Below are positions 54,901 to 63,002 of a DNA stretch of 64,000 nt, piece after piece. Positions within the stretch are counted from its first letter, which is position 1. Every line of letters begins with the position of its first letter. The DNA lies in NCBI GenBank assembly GCA_947471745.1, contig CANJKZ010001116.1, positions 322,501 to 386,500 of the forward strand. The letters run 5' to 3'. This DNA comes from Closterium sp. Naga37s-1 (lineage: Eukaryota > Streptophyta > Zygnematophyceae > Desmidiales > Closteriaceae). The notes below the pieces were generated by a model. The model did no database searches, had not been told where the DNA came from, and saw nothing but the letters and a program-made list of their open reading frames with translations. Both the position numbers and the translations under genes were made by a program.

Positions 54901-55865
54901 GCGGCCGCAAGAAGGAGAGCCTCTCTGGGGGAGTTGAGGGGCCTATTGAAGCTCCTTTTGAGGCTCCTTCTGAGGCTCCTTCTGAGGCATCTCAAGGCGC
55001 GCCGGTGGAGGTGAGGGATGATGTGTGTGGGGACAGCAGGGTATCGAGCCAGCACGACTTGATGGTGGATGGGAGAAAGGATGGCGGAGGAGACAATGGC
55101 ACGAGCAGCAGTGGCGGGAGTGCTCTCGAGCTACGTTGCTTCAGTGGCATTGGTGACGCCATTGGTGACGCCTTTGGTGACGCCATTGGTGACGCCATTG
55201 GTGACGACTCGCCCTCTGGCAGCCCTCAGGGACGCCAAAAGGCTTCAGGTGGATCTTCGGGTGAAACTTCAGGTGGTGGCGTGCTGTGGAATCCGTACAG
55301 TGCGGAGGGCAGGCTGGAAGAAATGCCGAGGTTTGTCTCGGAGTGCAAGTCTTCCGGGTTGGAATATGAAGAGGAGGGGGAGGAGGCGGAGGAATTTGAG
55401 GGGGAGAGGGGAGTGGGGGGGCACCTGGGTGTGGCATGGAGCTGCCCTGTCCTCCTGCCTGATGCGACCCTTGGAGTGCCACCAGTGATGCACAGCCTGG
55501 TGGAAAGGCAGGAGGAGGAGGGGTGTGAGAGCCAGCAGGATGTTTACATGGGGCAGCCGGGGCGGCAGCAGGGGAAAGAGCGTGGGATGCTGCATGAGGT
55601 GGCGGGTGCGAGGGCTGTTACATTTGCGAGAATGGAACCATTGCACGAGGGTGAGACACTGGACGGGAGTGAGGGAGAGGCAATGGAGGGGTGTGAGAAT
55701 GAGGATGTATTGGGTTCTCAGAAGGGGGCAGACGGGAGAGCGTCAGAGCAAGGTGAGCGGGATCAGCAGAAGAGGACAAGGGCTGCTACCCTTCTTGTTG
55801 CAGTGGAGCCGTTCAGACAGCGTGTGCAGAAGGCCATGCAGGGGCAGCTGGCGCATGGTGTTTGA
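48909..55865 (+). CDS. Giant repeat-rich protein of unknown function (2318 aa, single exon)
   Basis: One uninterrupted frame from ATG 48909 to TGA 55863-55865. No known catalytic domain was recognised. A short motif occurs three times in distant parts: RDVWEAAEKNQL (about residue 324), EAAEKNQLGRW (about 370) and KDVWEAAEKEQLGGW (about 1700). Basic patches (RRLYEARKQAKRQ) alternate with acidic (residues 480-520, long Glu runs), Pro/Ala/Ser-rich and Gln-rich regions. Many tandem repeats are five residues long (15 bp), so expansion kept the frame. No signal peptide or clear membrane span. Probably a largely disordered scaffold or nuclear protein; that is inference. Length alone in such GC-rich DNA supports coding, though hidden introns are possible. 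Confidence 0.65.
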   Translation: MVISASESASNAVAESPVCTSAVPANASTSPAAAIALPPIADAATSADGRKRQPLQLRVAVSGAEGGAGRGADGAADGAAETKPVAGAGNEGKLTPRGTRRAGRSASGDLSGGAIRATGGVESPPETDTGPLTYHGEGRGSDKRNPWGARRGVGARAGEEDRGEGTGALAPLPRSGRKGRRRGGESAGGSRDAQEGAELFRHAATIGNASSSATNGSFAFNAASKYRSVSINSSRRGTSAGATVDWDLNAAPPSPAAASAASATPRSSFPSSSTTPTAGAAREGLFGIRAGARRLYEARKQAKRQASGGSGASDLAGGVLSMGRDVWEAAEKNQLVRCVGSVERGSAERGSAERGSAERGSAERGSAEGEAAEKNQLGRWAGSVGRGNAEGGSAEGENAEGRSGEGGNLEKASGERGRGEIGLGESGEGGWEGSMRLREGRGGGEGEGESERGRGIWNEVRDMMVLRRERGEEGGWSEWVDIDGEEESEEEDWEEEEGEEAEGEEEEEEEEEKAVVKEIGAESRGDGAARLVPEAPLAQLEGSVENSETAQKSVESRGDGAAEPVAALSQEPAEGRVGRRGYEEVSRLDEAERGGNVSGECGEVCEGERGEWEEEEREGRGEREEREAEGGEKGYGEKGYGEKGYGEKGYGEKAEELWFHREETEAGRGAEAVKECVEPQRRYEDGDESVSGGAAAAAELAAASAAESPTAAAAEAAEEEESPAAASGAEELSEESVGPSPPNSTPSTAPAAPAAPLAPEVTCDLTQKATAGGYSRKLLSSRTLKLVLNPLCSPLVVPYSATASNEDAGNSAAAAATAGAAATASEDQHLLVLTPPSTKKRSKAVDSKKHNENRSVESAEPSHMPKSTGTFEPPQKSPLSTPTATGAQYEPIWSLTPSHRPSQPVHTPVSTGTVPPYTLLWPLTPSLKPSDFTLAPPIPDTDTLYEPIWPLPPAGSRQRMKSSGTETGHTQTRPKSSGGRERGADRVGQGGGGVGKHVKRSETLDALSRPKSSGGRERGADGAGQGEGVGQGLKRSETVDTQSRPRSSGGRQHGACRVGQGFEDFEKAVEWLEGQSGLENSQQHSQGEQGGQGFIVRRRQLGKSSAGRGGEVGGVGWGLSGEFPLAGEGRRRRSTGGSGLDGGVGAVNSTDAAGLDTAGIDTAGIGTVLVEAVPRGECVEAPLERGMLNAPCALEPQAPAAVHTLLIPTPEVPTPEIPTPEIPTPEFPAPASPASGIPTPALPTPAIVTHAVGTPTHTACNPAAMPAALPVLPVEGPSPVPENSPDAPGSAAEAPQSSPELPEASPGEPDRSPDAPEGSSEFEGPAINGSPEAPERSPEEAVGTPEAPAVSPEGPEGLSAATVVVTTPVAATTVATATAAASGAAPPVPPAPPVPPAPSPPADADRATDAPVVASPPSPASSPAPARPPADAVAVVVPALAPTPATAPTPSPPPASSPSPPPAPARCTTSLHSSEPPTTTRNLFRPSVSVNDLSAASAFPKWALTWKTAVRSPLRGANTPPAPPKTAGKTFESSQQPPLPVTSGTLFGPKTPDKTSNLEERGSYSSKPWQQQEQHGERQGEQEWQQPGQQQQGQQQQQGQQQLRQSVSENHGSLFTQPPRTRFGSSSPRLPLPRHRTLLSPRDLLRKLSAFPSSFPSSGPLVPTRGFSSGRYSGFSSWKSVLRRNTHSDSLAPVASDGPKDVWEAAEKEQLGGWRSRSRGARKRSIMEAARRSLSGRILDGLSGLSGRELGGSDLSGGGSSGRDLSARDSSGEDLSGGDLSGGDLSGADLGGGDLSGGDLSGGDLGGGDLSGGDLNGGDVNGGDLNGGDVNGGDLNGGDVNGGDLNGGDVNGGDLNGGDVNGRGSRSLHETGSGGVEGGAAAGGGIDDVILNGGEQGESSSGVPVGGLHSRRHTVDGIGPALSKYGKSKENGSRVSRIRRGVFGLARSSSGDNASTAQTGSGGELQATLVPRALSESRQRHGRSGSRLRAWGFRSWGSGRKKESLSGGVEGPIEAPFEAPSEAPSEASQGAPVEVRDDVCGDSRVSSQHDLMVDGRKDGGGDNGTSSSGGSALELRCFSGIGDAIGDAFGDAIGDAIGDDSPSGSPQGRQKASGGSSGETSGGGVLWNPYSAEGRLEEMPRFVSECKSSGLEYEEEGEEAEEFEGERGVGGHLGVAWSCPVLLPDATLGVPPVMHSLVERQEEEGCESQQDVYMGQPGRQQGKERGMLHEVAGARAVTFARMEPLHEGETLDGSEGEAMEGCENEDVLGSQKGADGRASEQGERDQQKRTRAATLLVAVEPFRQRVQKAMQGQLAHGV
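49930..50020 (+). repeat. 15-bp repeat coding ERGSA
   Basis: Five near-perfect units of GAGAGGGGGAGCGCG, between the first two WEAAEK motifs. Confidence 0.9.
50803..50873 (+). repeat. 15-bp repeat coding GEKGY
   Basis: Four exact units of GGAGAAAGGTTATGG, identical at the DNA level, so very recent. Confidence 0.9.
52527..52665 (+). repeat. 15-bp repeat coding IPTPE-type units
   Basis: Eight or so degenerate units (VPTPE, IPTPE, FPAPA, IPTPA, LPTPA), Pro at fixed spacing. Confidence 0.85.
54195..54490 (+). repeat. 15-bp repeat coding DLSGG/DLNGG pentapeptides
   Basis: About 19 units of GATTTGAGTGGCGGG and variants, giving (D)(L/V)(S/N)GG. The spacing equals pentapeptide-repeat proteins, but Gly at most fixed positions argues against a standard beta-helix. 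DLNGG and DVNGG alternate strictly near the end, a 30-bp higher-order unit. Confidence 0.88.
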
Positions 55866-56779
55866 GTGTGCAAGGGTTACAAACGCATTCAGGTGTAACT
55901 TGTCTTGTCCTGTACTTACTTTTCTGGCTTGCCCACAGAACTGCGGTATGAATGCACTCAATCTGCAGCCTCAGCAATAATGTGTTGCTTTGTACCTAAA
56001 TCCGCCCTTTCTACTAGTAGTGTTTGGTGAAGCTCGCCGACAGAAACAATAGCTTGGTGTAAAGTGTGATAGAATGGTTATGAGATTCAGCTGCTGAGAA
56101 TAAAATACCAAAGCATAATGATTGAGAAAACACAAGCTGGGAAGGGCTGAGCTTTTGCAAATCATCTGGTACACTTTTTTTCAACCGCCAGATTCTTTCT
56201 AGTTCATTGAAAATCTGTTAGCTATTTCAGCGTGTACTGAAACAAGACTCGACGTTAACGTCGGAAGGGTTGCGTATGCATTATTATTCTAGCATGAAGA
56301 TATAAAAAGACACTATATTCTGTATAATGCAACAAACCATGTTCTTCCTATTTATAGCAGGCTTATAATTTCCTCATTAAAAAATATACGATTAAAATTC
56401 TTCTCTAGCGATTGGGTGTTAGTTAATGGGCAACGATTTAGAGATTGATATTTTTTTTATAATAATATTATTACTTTCAATATCACAGTACTCGTACTGG
56501 GTTTGTTTATTTGCGGCTAACTCTGATGTGTAGGACTGCGTGGTTGTGTGTGTGTGTTGTCACGTTTTATTTTTTCAAATTATTGTCATGTGCCCAGGTT
56601 CTGATTAAATTCGCCCGCGAATTTATCTTGCAATTCACCTCATCGTCATAACGCTATACGCTTATTTTAAAAATCGTTTCTTGCCTCGTTTTGCTCGGGC
56701 ATAAAATTGTCTGCCAGCGCCACACATTCCCAACCACTAATTTTCTTGCTGCTGTGACTCTTGGTTCCTAGAATTCCTC
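55866..56779. other. AT-rich spacer
   Basis: Non-coding; markedly AT-rich from about 55960 to 56720, with TTTTTTATAATAATATTATT at about 56451. Contrasts sharply with the GC-rich flanks. No gene seen. Confidence 0.6.
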
Positions 56780-56834
56780 TTGCTCTCTCGGCCATTTTCT
56801 CCCAACCCACCATCGCCCATCCTGCTGTCTAGCT

Positions 56835-57355
56835 ATCATCCAGCTATCGCGTTTTACTATCACCCAGCCGTCGCCTCTCCCTCTTATCCCGCAGTCGCCC
56901 CTCCCTCCTACCCCGCCGTCGCCATACCCTCCCATCCCACCGCCACCTCTCACCCCGTCGTCGCCTCTCACTCCCACCCCCCTGTCGCCTCCCTCTCACT
57001 CCCCGCCATCGCCACTCCCTCCCATCCCGCCATCGCCACTCCCTCCCACCCCGCCGTCGCCACACCCTCTCTTATCCCGCCGCCGCCTCTTCTCCCATCC
57101 CGCCGCTGCCACTCCCTCCTATCCCGCCGCCGCCTCTCCTTCCTCCCCGCCGTCGCCTCTCCCTCCTCCCCGCCGTCGCCTCTCCTTCCCTCCGCCGTCG
57201 CCTCTCCTTCCCTCCCCGCCGTCGCCTCTCCTTCCCTCCCCGCCGTCGCCTCTCCTTCCGTCCCCGCCGTCGCCTCTCCTTCCCTCCCCGCCGTCGCCTC
57301 TCCTTCCCTCCCCGCCGTCGCCTCTCATTCCCTCCCCGCCGTCGCCTCCGGCGAC
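56835..57355. repeat. Minisatellite of CTCCCCGCCGTCGCCTCTCC units
   Basis: Degenerate on the left, then from about 57145 to 57350 near-regular 24-bp units of CCCCGCCGTCGCCTCTCC plus TTCCCT. It reads open on both strands; I treat those frames as artefacts. Confidence 0.88.
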
Positions 57356-57594
57356 AGGTGCACGAGCGCAAGCGCGAGTTGGTGCGCCAGCGCGGGTTGT
57401 TTTCTGAGGCACCGTGATTATCAGGTGCGATCCCGGTCCTTTCATCCTCCCTCCCCCCTCCAAAATTTTCCCTTCTTCAAATGTTTTTTTCTCTCTTCGT
57501 AAATATTGTGTCGATTGGTCTCCTCTTGCATTGAAATTTCATTTGAAGAAGGGGAGAGACGGAGCGCGAGGGAGAGTGAGTGCACGGGAGCGAA

Positions 57595-58345
57595 CGCGCA
57601 GGAGAGTGCGCGAGAGAGTGCGCGAGAGAGTGCGCGAGAGAGTGCGCGTGAGAGTGCGCGTGAGAGTGCGCGTGAGAGTGCGCGTGAGAGTGCGCGTGAG
57701 AGTGCGCGTGAGAGTGCGCGTGAGAGTGCGCGTGAGAGAGCGCATGAGAGTGCGCGTGAGTGAGTGCGTGAGAGAGAGCACGTGAGAAAATAGCATGAAA
57801 GAGCGCGTGAGAGAGCGCGTGAGAGACGCATGAAAGAGCTCTTGAGAGAGCGCGTGAGAGAGCGCGTGCGAGAGCGCACGAGAGTGCGAGTGAGAGAGCG
57901 CGTGAGAGAGAGCGTGAGAGAGCCCATGAGAGAGCGCGTGCGCGTGAGAGTGCGCGCGAGGGAGCGCGTGAGGGAGTGCGTGAGAGCGCGTGAGAGAGAG
58001 CACGTGAGAAATCGCATGAAAGAGCGCGTGAGAGAGCGCGTGATCGACGCATGAAAGAGCGCGTGAGAGAGTGCATGAGAGGGCGCGTGAGTAAGCCCGT
58101 GAGAGCGCGTGAGTGAGCCCGTGAGAGCGCGTGAGAGTGAGCGTGAGAGAGCGCGTGAGAGAGCGCGTGAGAGAGCGCGTGAGAGGGCGCTTGAGAGAGC
58201 GCTTGAGAGAGCGCATGCGCGTGAGAGAGAGCATGAGAGAGCCCATGAGAGAGCGCGCGCGCGTGAGAGTGCGCGTGAGAGTGCGCGCGAGGGAGTGCGT
58301 GAGGGAGTGCGTGAGGGTGAGCGTGAGAGAGCGCATGAGCACGCT
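57595..58345. repeat. Minisatellite of GAGAGTGCGCGT units
   Basis: About 750 bp of 12-bp units (GAGAGTGCGCGT, GAGAGAGCGCGT and variants). The left part is the most regular; the right part is a second, more diverged stretch. All six frames are mostly open because the unit is a multiple of three and free of stops. Confidence 0.92.
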
Positions 58346-58825
58346 AGGACGTAAGCTCTAGCATCTATCCTGCTGGTGCTTGGGCAATTGGGGCTACTTA
58401 TGCAAATGAGTGTCGCTTTCTGCGCTGGCGCTTAGAGTGCCGGCTTCTAAGGTGTTGGCGCCGCAGACGCTCGTCTAGATTGCTGGCAACTAGTGAGCTA
58501 GTGCCTAGCACGCTCGCGCAGCGGGCTCTAACGCTTGGGCGCTGGCACCTAGTGTGCTGAGCCCTGTGGAGCTCGTACCTGAAGCGCTAGGGTCATGGCC
58601 TTGGACGCCTAGCCACCAACCCTGGGACGCTTACTGCTTAAGGCGGGCGGGTGCGTTGCCGCGCGCTGGCGCCTTTCTGGAGCTCATCGGCGCCTCTAAG
58701 CCTTGTGATTGAACAAAACACTCGTGCACTGCATTGCACTGGCGCCTTTCTGCTATGCGTTGACGCCTTGTGCAATGCATGTGAGGGAGGGTGATTTGTA
58801 TTTCTTGCTTGGCCTCCTGTAAGAG
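58346..58825. other. Degenerate GC-rich repeats
   Basis: Loose recurrence of words such as CTGGCGCCTA, GCTGGCGC and GTGCTGAG, probably a decayed minisatellite. No gene. Confidence 0.55.
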
Positions 58826-58829
58826 CACG

Positions 58830-59130
58830 TGTGTTGCAGTATCCTATTTTTGCTTTCTTGTACACAGTGTGTGAGCATACACTGCTTTTTGTGCAAGGTG
58901 TGTTTTGCTTTCTTTGTTCTTGCTTTCTTGTGCAGGCCATGTGTGTGTTGACTTCCCTGTTTTAACTTTGTGCTGGGCATGTGTGTGTTGACTTCCATGT
59001 TCTAACTTTGTGCAGGGCGTGTGTGTGTTGACTTCCCTGTTTTTGCCTGGGCGTGTGTGTGTTGACTTCCCTGGTTTTGCCTGGGCGTGTGTGTGTTGAC
59101 TTCTCTGATTTTGCTTTGTGCAGGGCGCAT
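58830..59130. repeat. Tandem repeat with GTGTGTGTTGACTTCCCTG
   Basis: About six units of 36-58 bp centred on GGGCGTGTGTGTGTTGACTT, with TTTTGCTTTGTGCAGG between units. Confidence 0.85.
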
Positions 59131-59449
59131 GCGTGAGCTGAGAAGGGAGATGAGGGAGTGGGATGGAGATGAGGGAAGGAGGGAGGGAGGGTTGTAGGGA
59201 GGGTAAGGTGGGATAGGCTAGCAATTATTTATGCATTTCTGAATTTTATTCTTGACGGTAATGTGTTTATTACGGTATCTGTGTCTATCTGTGCTTGTTT
59301 TCGTGTGTGTTCGTGTCTGTTTGTTGTGTTTGTTTCACTGTGGTGTTGCACTTCGATGCGTTCACAACCGTTACGTGGTGTTGTAAAATTTTTACGTGCG
59401 TTTTCATTCGTGTTTGTGGGATGTGTGTTTCGAAGTGTGGTGTTACTGT
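59131..59449. other. Flank of the third Copia element
   Basis: Purine-rich (GGGAGGGAGGG) then T/G-rich sequence with TGTGTTCGTGTCTG words. No gene seen. Confidence 0.5.
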
Positions 59450-59577
59450 TGTCGAGAGTAAAGGAAAAAGTTGGTGCACTATCGAGAAAGTTGGGTACAA
59501 GTGACAAAAACTATACCCTACATTAACTACGCCACTAAAGCCTACATTCTATTATGACATATGCATATAATTTGACA
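59450..59577 (-). repeat. 3' LTR of the second Copia-3 copy
   Basis: About 128 bp; the outer boundary was set by alignment with the 134-bp LTRs of the inner element. Confidence 0.75.
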
Positions 59578-59810
59578 CACCCCCATAGGCAAAGTGGGGG
59601 AGAGTAAGGGGTCACAAGACCAGTCAAGAGAAGCAAAGCAAGCTCAGGGGGGATCACAACGTCACCACACGCACTGAGCACAAGCAAAGGGCCACAAGGC
59701 CAGTCCACGTGCAGAGGTATATATGCAACAACAATAGTACAGTGATCAGTGATCTCTACTTAGCAGAGCAAGCATGCATGAATATATATAGATCACAGTA
59801 TAAGTAAAGT

Positions 59811-61572
59811 CTACAGAAAGTGAGGAAAAGTGGGCACAAAGCCTAACAAAGTGCAGAAACGCTGATGATCACCAGACGGAAGTGCCTTGGTGAATATATC
59901 AGCAGTGTTGGCCCGAGTGGCCACGTGTGCAAGACGAAGCTGACCACGCTGCTGCAACTCTCGAGCCAAGAAGTAACGCAGAGCGATGTGCTTCGTTCTG
60001 TGCTCCAGTCTGTGCTCCTGACACAAGGCAATGGCGGCCTTGTTGTCGACGTACAGCACTGGAGGAGAACGAGGCCGCTCTCCCAAGTCGGTCAGCAGGT
60101 AGGTGAGCCAGCGTAACTCCTGTGCAGCCATGGCCCCAGCGTAGATCTCAGCCTCACAACTGGAGCTGAGAACTGAAGACGAGCGTGTAGAACGCCAAGA
60201 AACTGAACCAGAGCCAAGGCTGAAGGTGTAACCCTGTGACGACCGCTGCGTAGCCTGGTCGTCAACCCAAGAAGCGTCCGAGTGACCAGTGAGGACAACG
60301 TCGCCCCGTCCTCCAAGCATGAGCCCCATGCCTGATGTACTGCACAAGTAGCGCAATATCCTCTTAGCAGCATCCATGTGCACCTTTCGGTGCCGACCAG
60401 GAGCCACGTAGCGAGCCAGAAGGCCAAGAGGGTACGCAAGGTCAGGACGAGTGCAGGTCATCAGGTACATGAGGCAGCCCACTAGCTCTGGGTAAGGACC
60501 ACTCGGCTCTACGGACTCGTCCGAAGGTGGAGCTGAGAGCGAGTGACCTGTAGCAAGAGGAGAGGCCTGTGCTGAGGACCAGGTGAAGCCGAAGCGCTGA
60601 AGGACCTGCTGCACCATGTGTGACTGAGTCAGTGTGATGGTGCGGCGTGCTCTGTCCCGGTTGATCTGCAAGCCAAGGTAGCTGCGCAGTTCACCCAGGT
60701 CTGTGCACGTGTGTCTCTTCTGCAGCTCCGACTTCACCAGGGCGAGAGACTCAGTGTCAGCAGTGGCAAAGACCAAGTCGTCGACGTACACGAGGATGTA
60801 GAACGGCGGCAGCGAAGTGTCGGTGCGCAGAAACAGCGACGGGTCAGCAGTCGACGGAGCAAACCCAAGAGCTGCAAGTGTCGTCCTCAGTGTGTCGTGC
60901 CACTCACGTGGCGCCTGGCGGAGACCGTAGACCGGCCGCCGGAGGCTCCACTGGGTACCAGAAGGGAACGACCCAGTGAAGCCAGGCGGGCGGCGCAGCC
61001 AGATCTCCTCGTGCAGGCTGCCCTGCAAAAAAGCTGTGCTGAAGTCAAGAGAGTGAAGCTCGTAGTCACGCTGAGCGGCAACGTGCAGCAGCACCCGAAG
61101 AGTGGTCATCTTCGGGGTGGGGGAGAAGGTATGGAAGAAGTCAACTCCCTCTCGCTGACTGAAACCTCGAGCAACGTAACGAGCCTTGAAGACAGGCGGA
61201 GAACCTGGCGGCCGCTTCACCCTGAAAATCCACATGCCACTGACGATGTTCGCCCCAGGAGGGGGAACCTCGTCGACGTAGGTGCCTGTGGACTTCCAGG
61301 ATGCCATCTCTGCGTCCATGGCTGTCTGCCACTGAGAGGAGTACTCACCCACGATCGCCTCAGCGTAAGAGCGCGGGGTCGGGATGTCTGGAGCATCCGG
61401 GTCTCCCTCAGGGGCAAGCAGCATGGACACGAGATGAGGCGCAGCGGCTGCAAGACACTCAAGGTCCTCCTGCCTGTCCTCAAGGACGTCCGTGCCAAGA
61501 GCACACTCACCCCCGACAGACGGAGGACAGACACACTCAGACTCAGCAACAAGACTAGCGGCGTAGTCTAGA
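59811..61572 (-). CDS. Second Copia-3 copy: reverse transcriptase-RNase H
   Basis: Open from just after a TGA (61575 region) to the stop at 59811. RT motifs VSGMWIFRVKRPPGSPP, YVARGFSQREGVDFF and YILVYVDDLVFA; SYLGLQINRDRARR keeps Gln where the inner copy has TAG. RNase H: SSCEAEIYAGAMAAQELRW, YVDNKAAIALCQ, HRTKHIALRYFL and FTKALPSGDHQ. This is the best-preserved RT-RH of the window and could supply activity if the whole element is intact outside. Confidence 0.93.
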
Positions 61573-61574
61573 CG

Positions 61575-62999
61575 TCAGGCAGCAGCAAAGTCAACAAGTT
61601 CAGCGACTAAGGCAGACGCAGCAGTAGACTCAAACGACGGGTCAGTGACAACTGTGGCTAGCAGACGCGTGACAGTAGGATGAGCAGCACGAGCGCCGTC
61701 AGACTCAGGCTCAGGAACGGTAGGCAGAGAAGACGCAGGAGGGGACGGCAGGGGAACACTCTGCGGAGGAGAGGAAGGACGACGGACTACAAGGTGGGTT
61801 CCGGGGACAGCCGGCTGACACGAACAAGGAACACGACGACCGGAACGACCAGAACGGACAGGCGAGACAGGACGCGACGCAGGCTCACGACGCTCAGTAA
61901 GACCCCCTGTCTGCTCAGTGTAAGGAGAAGGAGCAGGCAGCGGTGAGCCAGGCTGTAACGGAAGACCAGTAGACGAAGGGAGACTAAGAACCTGTCGAAG
62001 CACAGAGTCAGGCGGTGGCTGAGACGACGGAGACGGTGGAGCAAAGAACAGGCGCGGCTGTGCAGTGCTACCAGCACCAGCAGCTCCAGCACCCCCAACA
62101 GTCCCAGCACCTCCAGCAGCTCCAGAACCCTCAGCTCCAGCTCCTCCAGGACCAGCTCCACCAGCAGCAGCACCCCTAGAACCGGCACCTCCAGTCTCAG
62201 GGTCTCTAGCCTCAGTGTCTCCAGCAGCAGCACCCTCAAGCTCAGCACCTCCAGCCTCAGTAGCTCCAGTACCTCCAGTACGAGCACCTCCGGGACCAGC
62301 ACCAATCCCAGCTCCAGTGACGTCAGCAGAAGTACCTCCAGCGGCAGAGCCCCGAGCTCCAGAAGCGCGACCCTGACGGCGACCGTACCAGTCGTGCAGC
62401 TGCTGTGAGGTGAGAGGCACACGCGGACGAAGTCGGCTACTCCAAGGAGACCGTGCAACAGCAGACTCAGAACCCTCAGTGCCAGCACCCGCAGCAGCTC
62501 CAGAACCTCCAGCGCCAGCACCCTCAGCAGCTCTACAACCTCTAGCTCCAGCACCCTCAGCAGCTCCAGAACCTCCAGCAGAAACAACTCCAGTAGCAGA
62601 GTCACCAGCTCCAGCGCCTCCCGCAACAGGGCCCCTAGCTCCAGCAGTGCGCCCCTGACGGCCAACGTACCACTCACGCAGCTGCTGTGGGGAGAGAGGG
62701 AGTCGACGACGAGAGTGCAGCGGCGAGGTACCAGCGGAGCGACTACGGAGACGGCCGCTCCAGGGAGACTGCTCACCAGACGCCTCAGCGCCCCCAGGTG
62801 CAGCACCCCCAAGCTCAGTACCCCCAGGCTCAGCACCCCGAGACTCCTCACGCCCAGGCTCAGCATCCCCAGGCTCAGCACCCCCAGGCTCCGCACCCCA
62901 AGGCTCAGCACCCCCAGAAGCAGCACCCCGAGCAGGACCACACTCAGCAGGACCCGAGTCACCAGTAACCTCAACCGGCGCAGTCAAGGGAGGAGGGTC
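61575..62999 (-). CDS. Second Copia-3 copy: repeat-rich linker
   Basis: Begins after a TAG at 63003-63005 and ends at a TGA that replaces Cys (inner copy AAACRLDY). Contains GAEPGGAEPGDAEPG-type repeats, two modules (LSPQQLREWYVGRQGR and LTSQQLHDWYGRRQGR), Gly/Ala repeats and a Ser/Pro-rich part (FFAPPSPSSQPPPDS). Same frame as the flanking IN and RT parts. Confidence 0.85.
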   Translation of the reverse strand, partial: DPPPLTAPVEVTGDSGPAECGPARGAASGGAEPWGAEPGGAEPGDAEPGREESRGAEPGGTELGGAAPGGAEASGEQSPWSGRLRSRSAGTSPLHSRRRLPLSPQQLREWYVGRQGRTAGARGPVAGGAGAGDSATGVVSAGGSGAAEGAGARGCRAAEGAGAGGSGAAAGAGTEGSESAVARSPWSSRLRPRVPLTSQQLHDWYGRRQGRASGARGSAAGGTSADVTGAGIGAGPGGARTGGTGATEAGGAELEGAAAGDTEARDPETGGAGSRGAAAGGAGPGGAGAEGSGAAGGAGTVGGAGAAGAGSTAQPRLFFAPPSPSSQPPPDSVLRQVLSLPSSTGLPLQPGSPLPAPSPYTEQTGGLTERREPASRPVSPVRSGRSGRRVPCSCQPAVPGTHLVVRRPSSPPQSVPLPSPPASSLPTVPEPESDGARAAHPTVTRLLATVVTDPSFESTAASALVAELVDFAAA

Positions 63000-63002
63000 T
63001 AC

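Noticed and set aside
55960..56720. AT-rich zone as a gene-sized insertion of organellar DNA
   Set aside because: No recognisable organellar gene and no long conserved frame; AT content alone is not evidence.
57442..58361. Arg-Val, Leu-Thr-Arg and Ser-Ala-Arg-Glu frames on both strands
   Set aside because: Pure 12-bp minisatellite; open in all frames by construction.
56835..59130. Regular repeats that could be mistaken for a CRISPR array
   Set aside because: No unique spacers, unit lengths of 12-58 bp without constant repeat plus variable spacer, and a eukaryotic intron-rich context.
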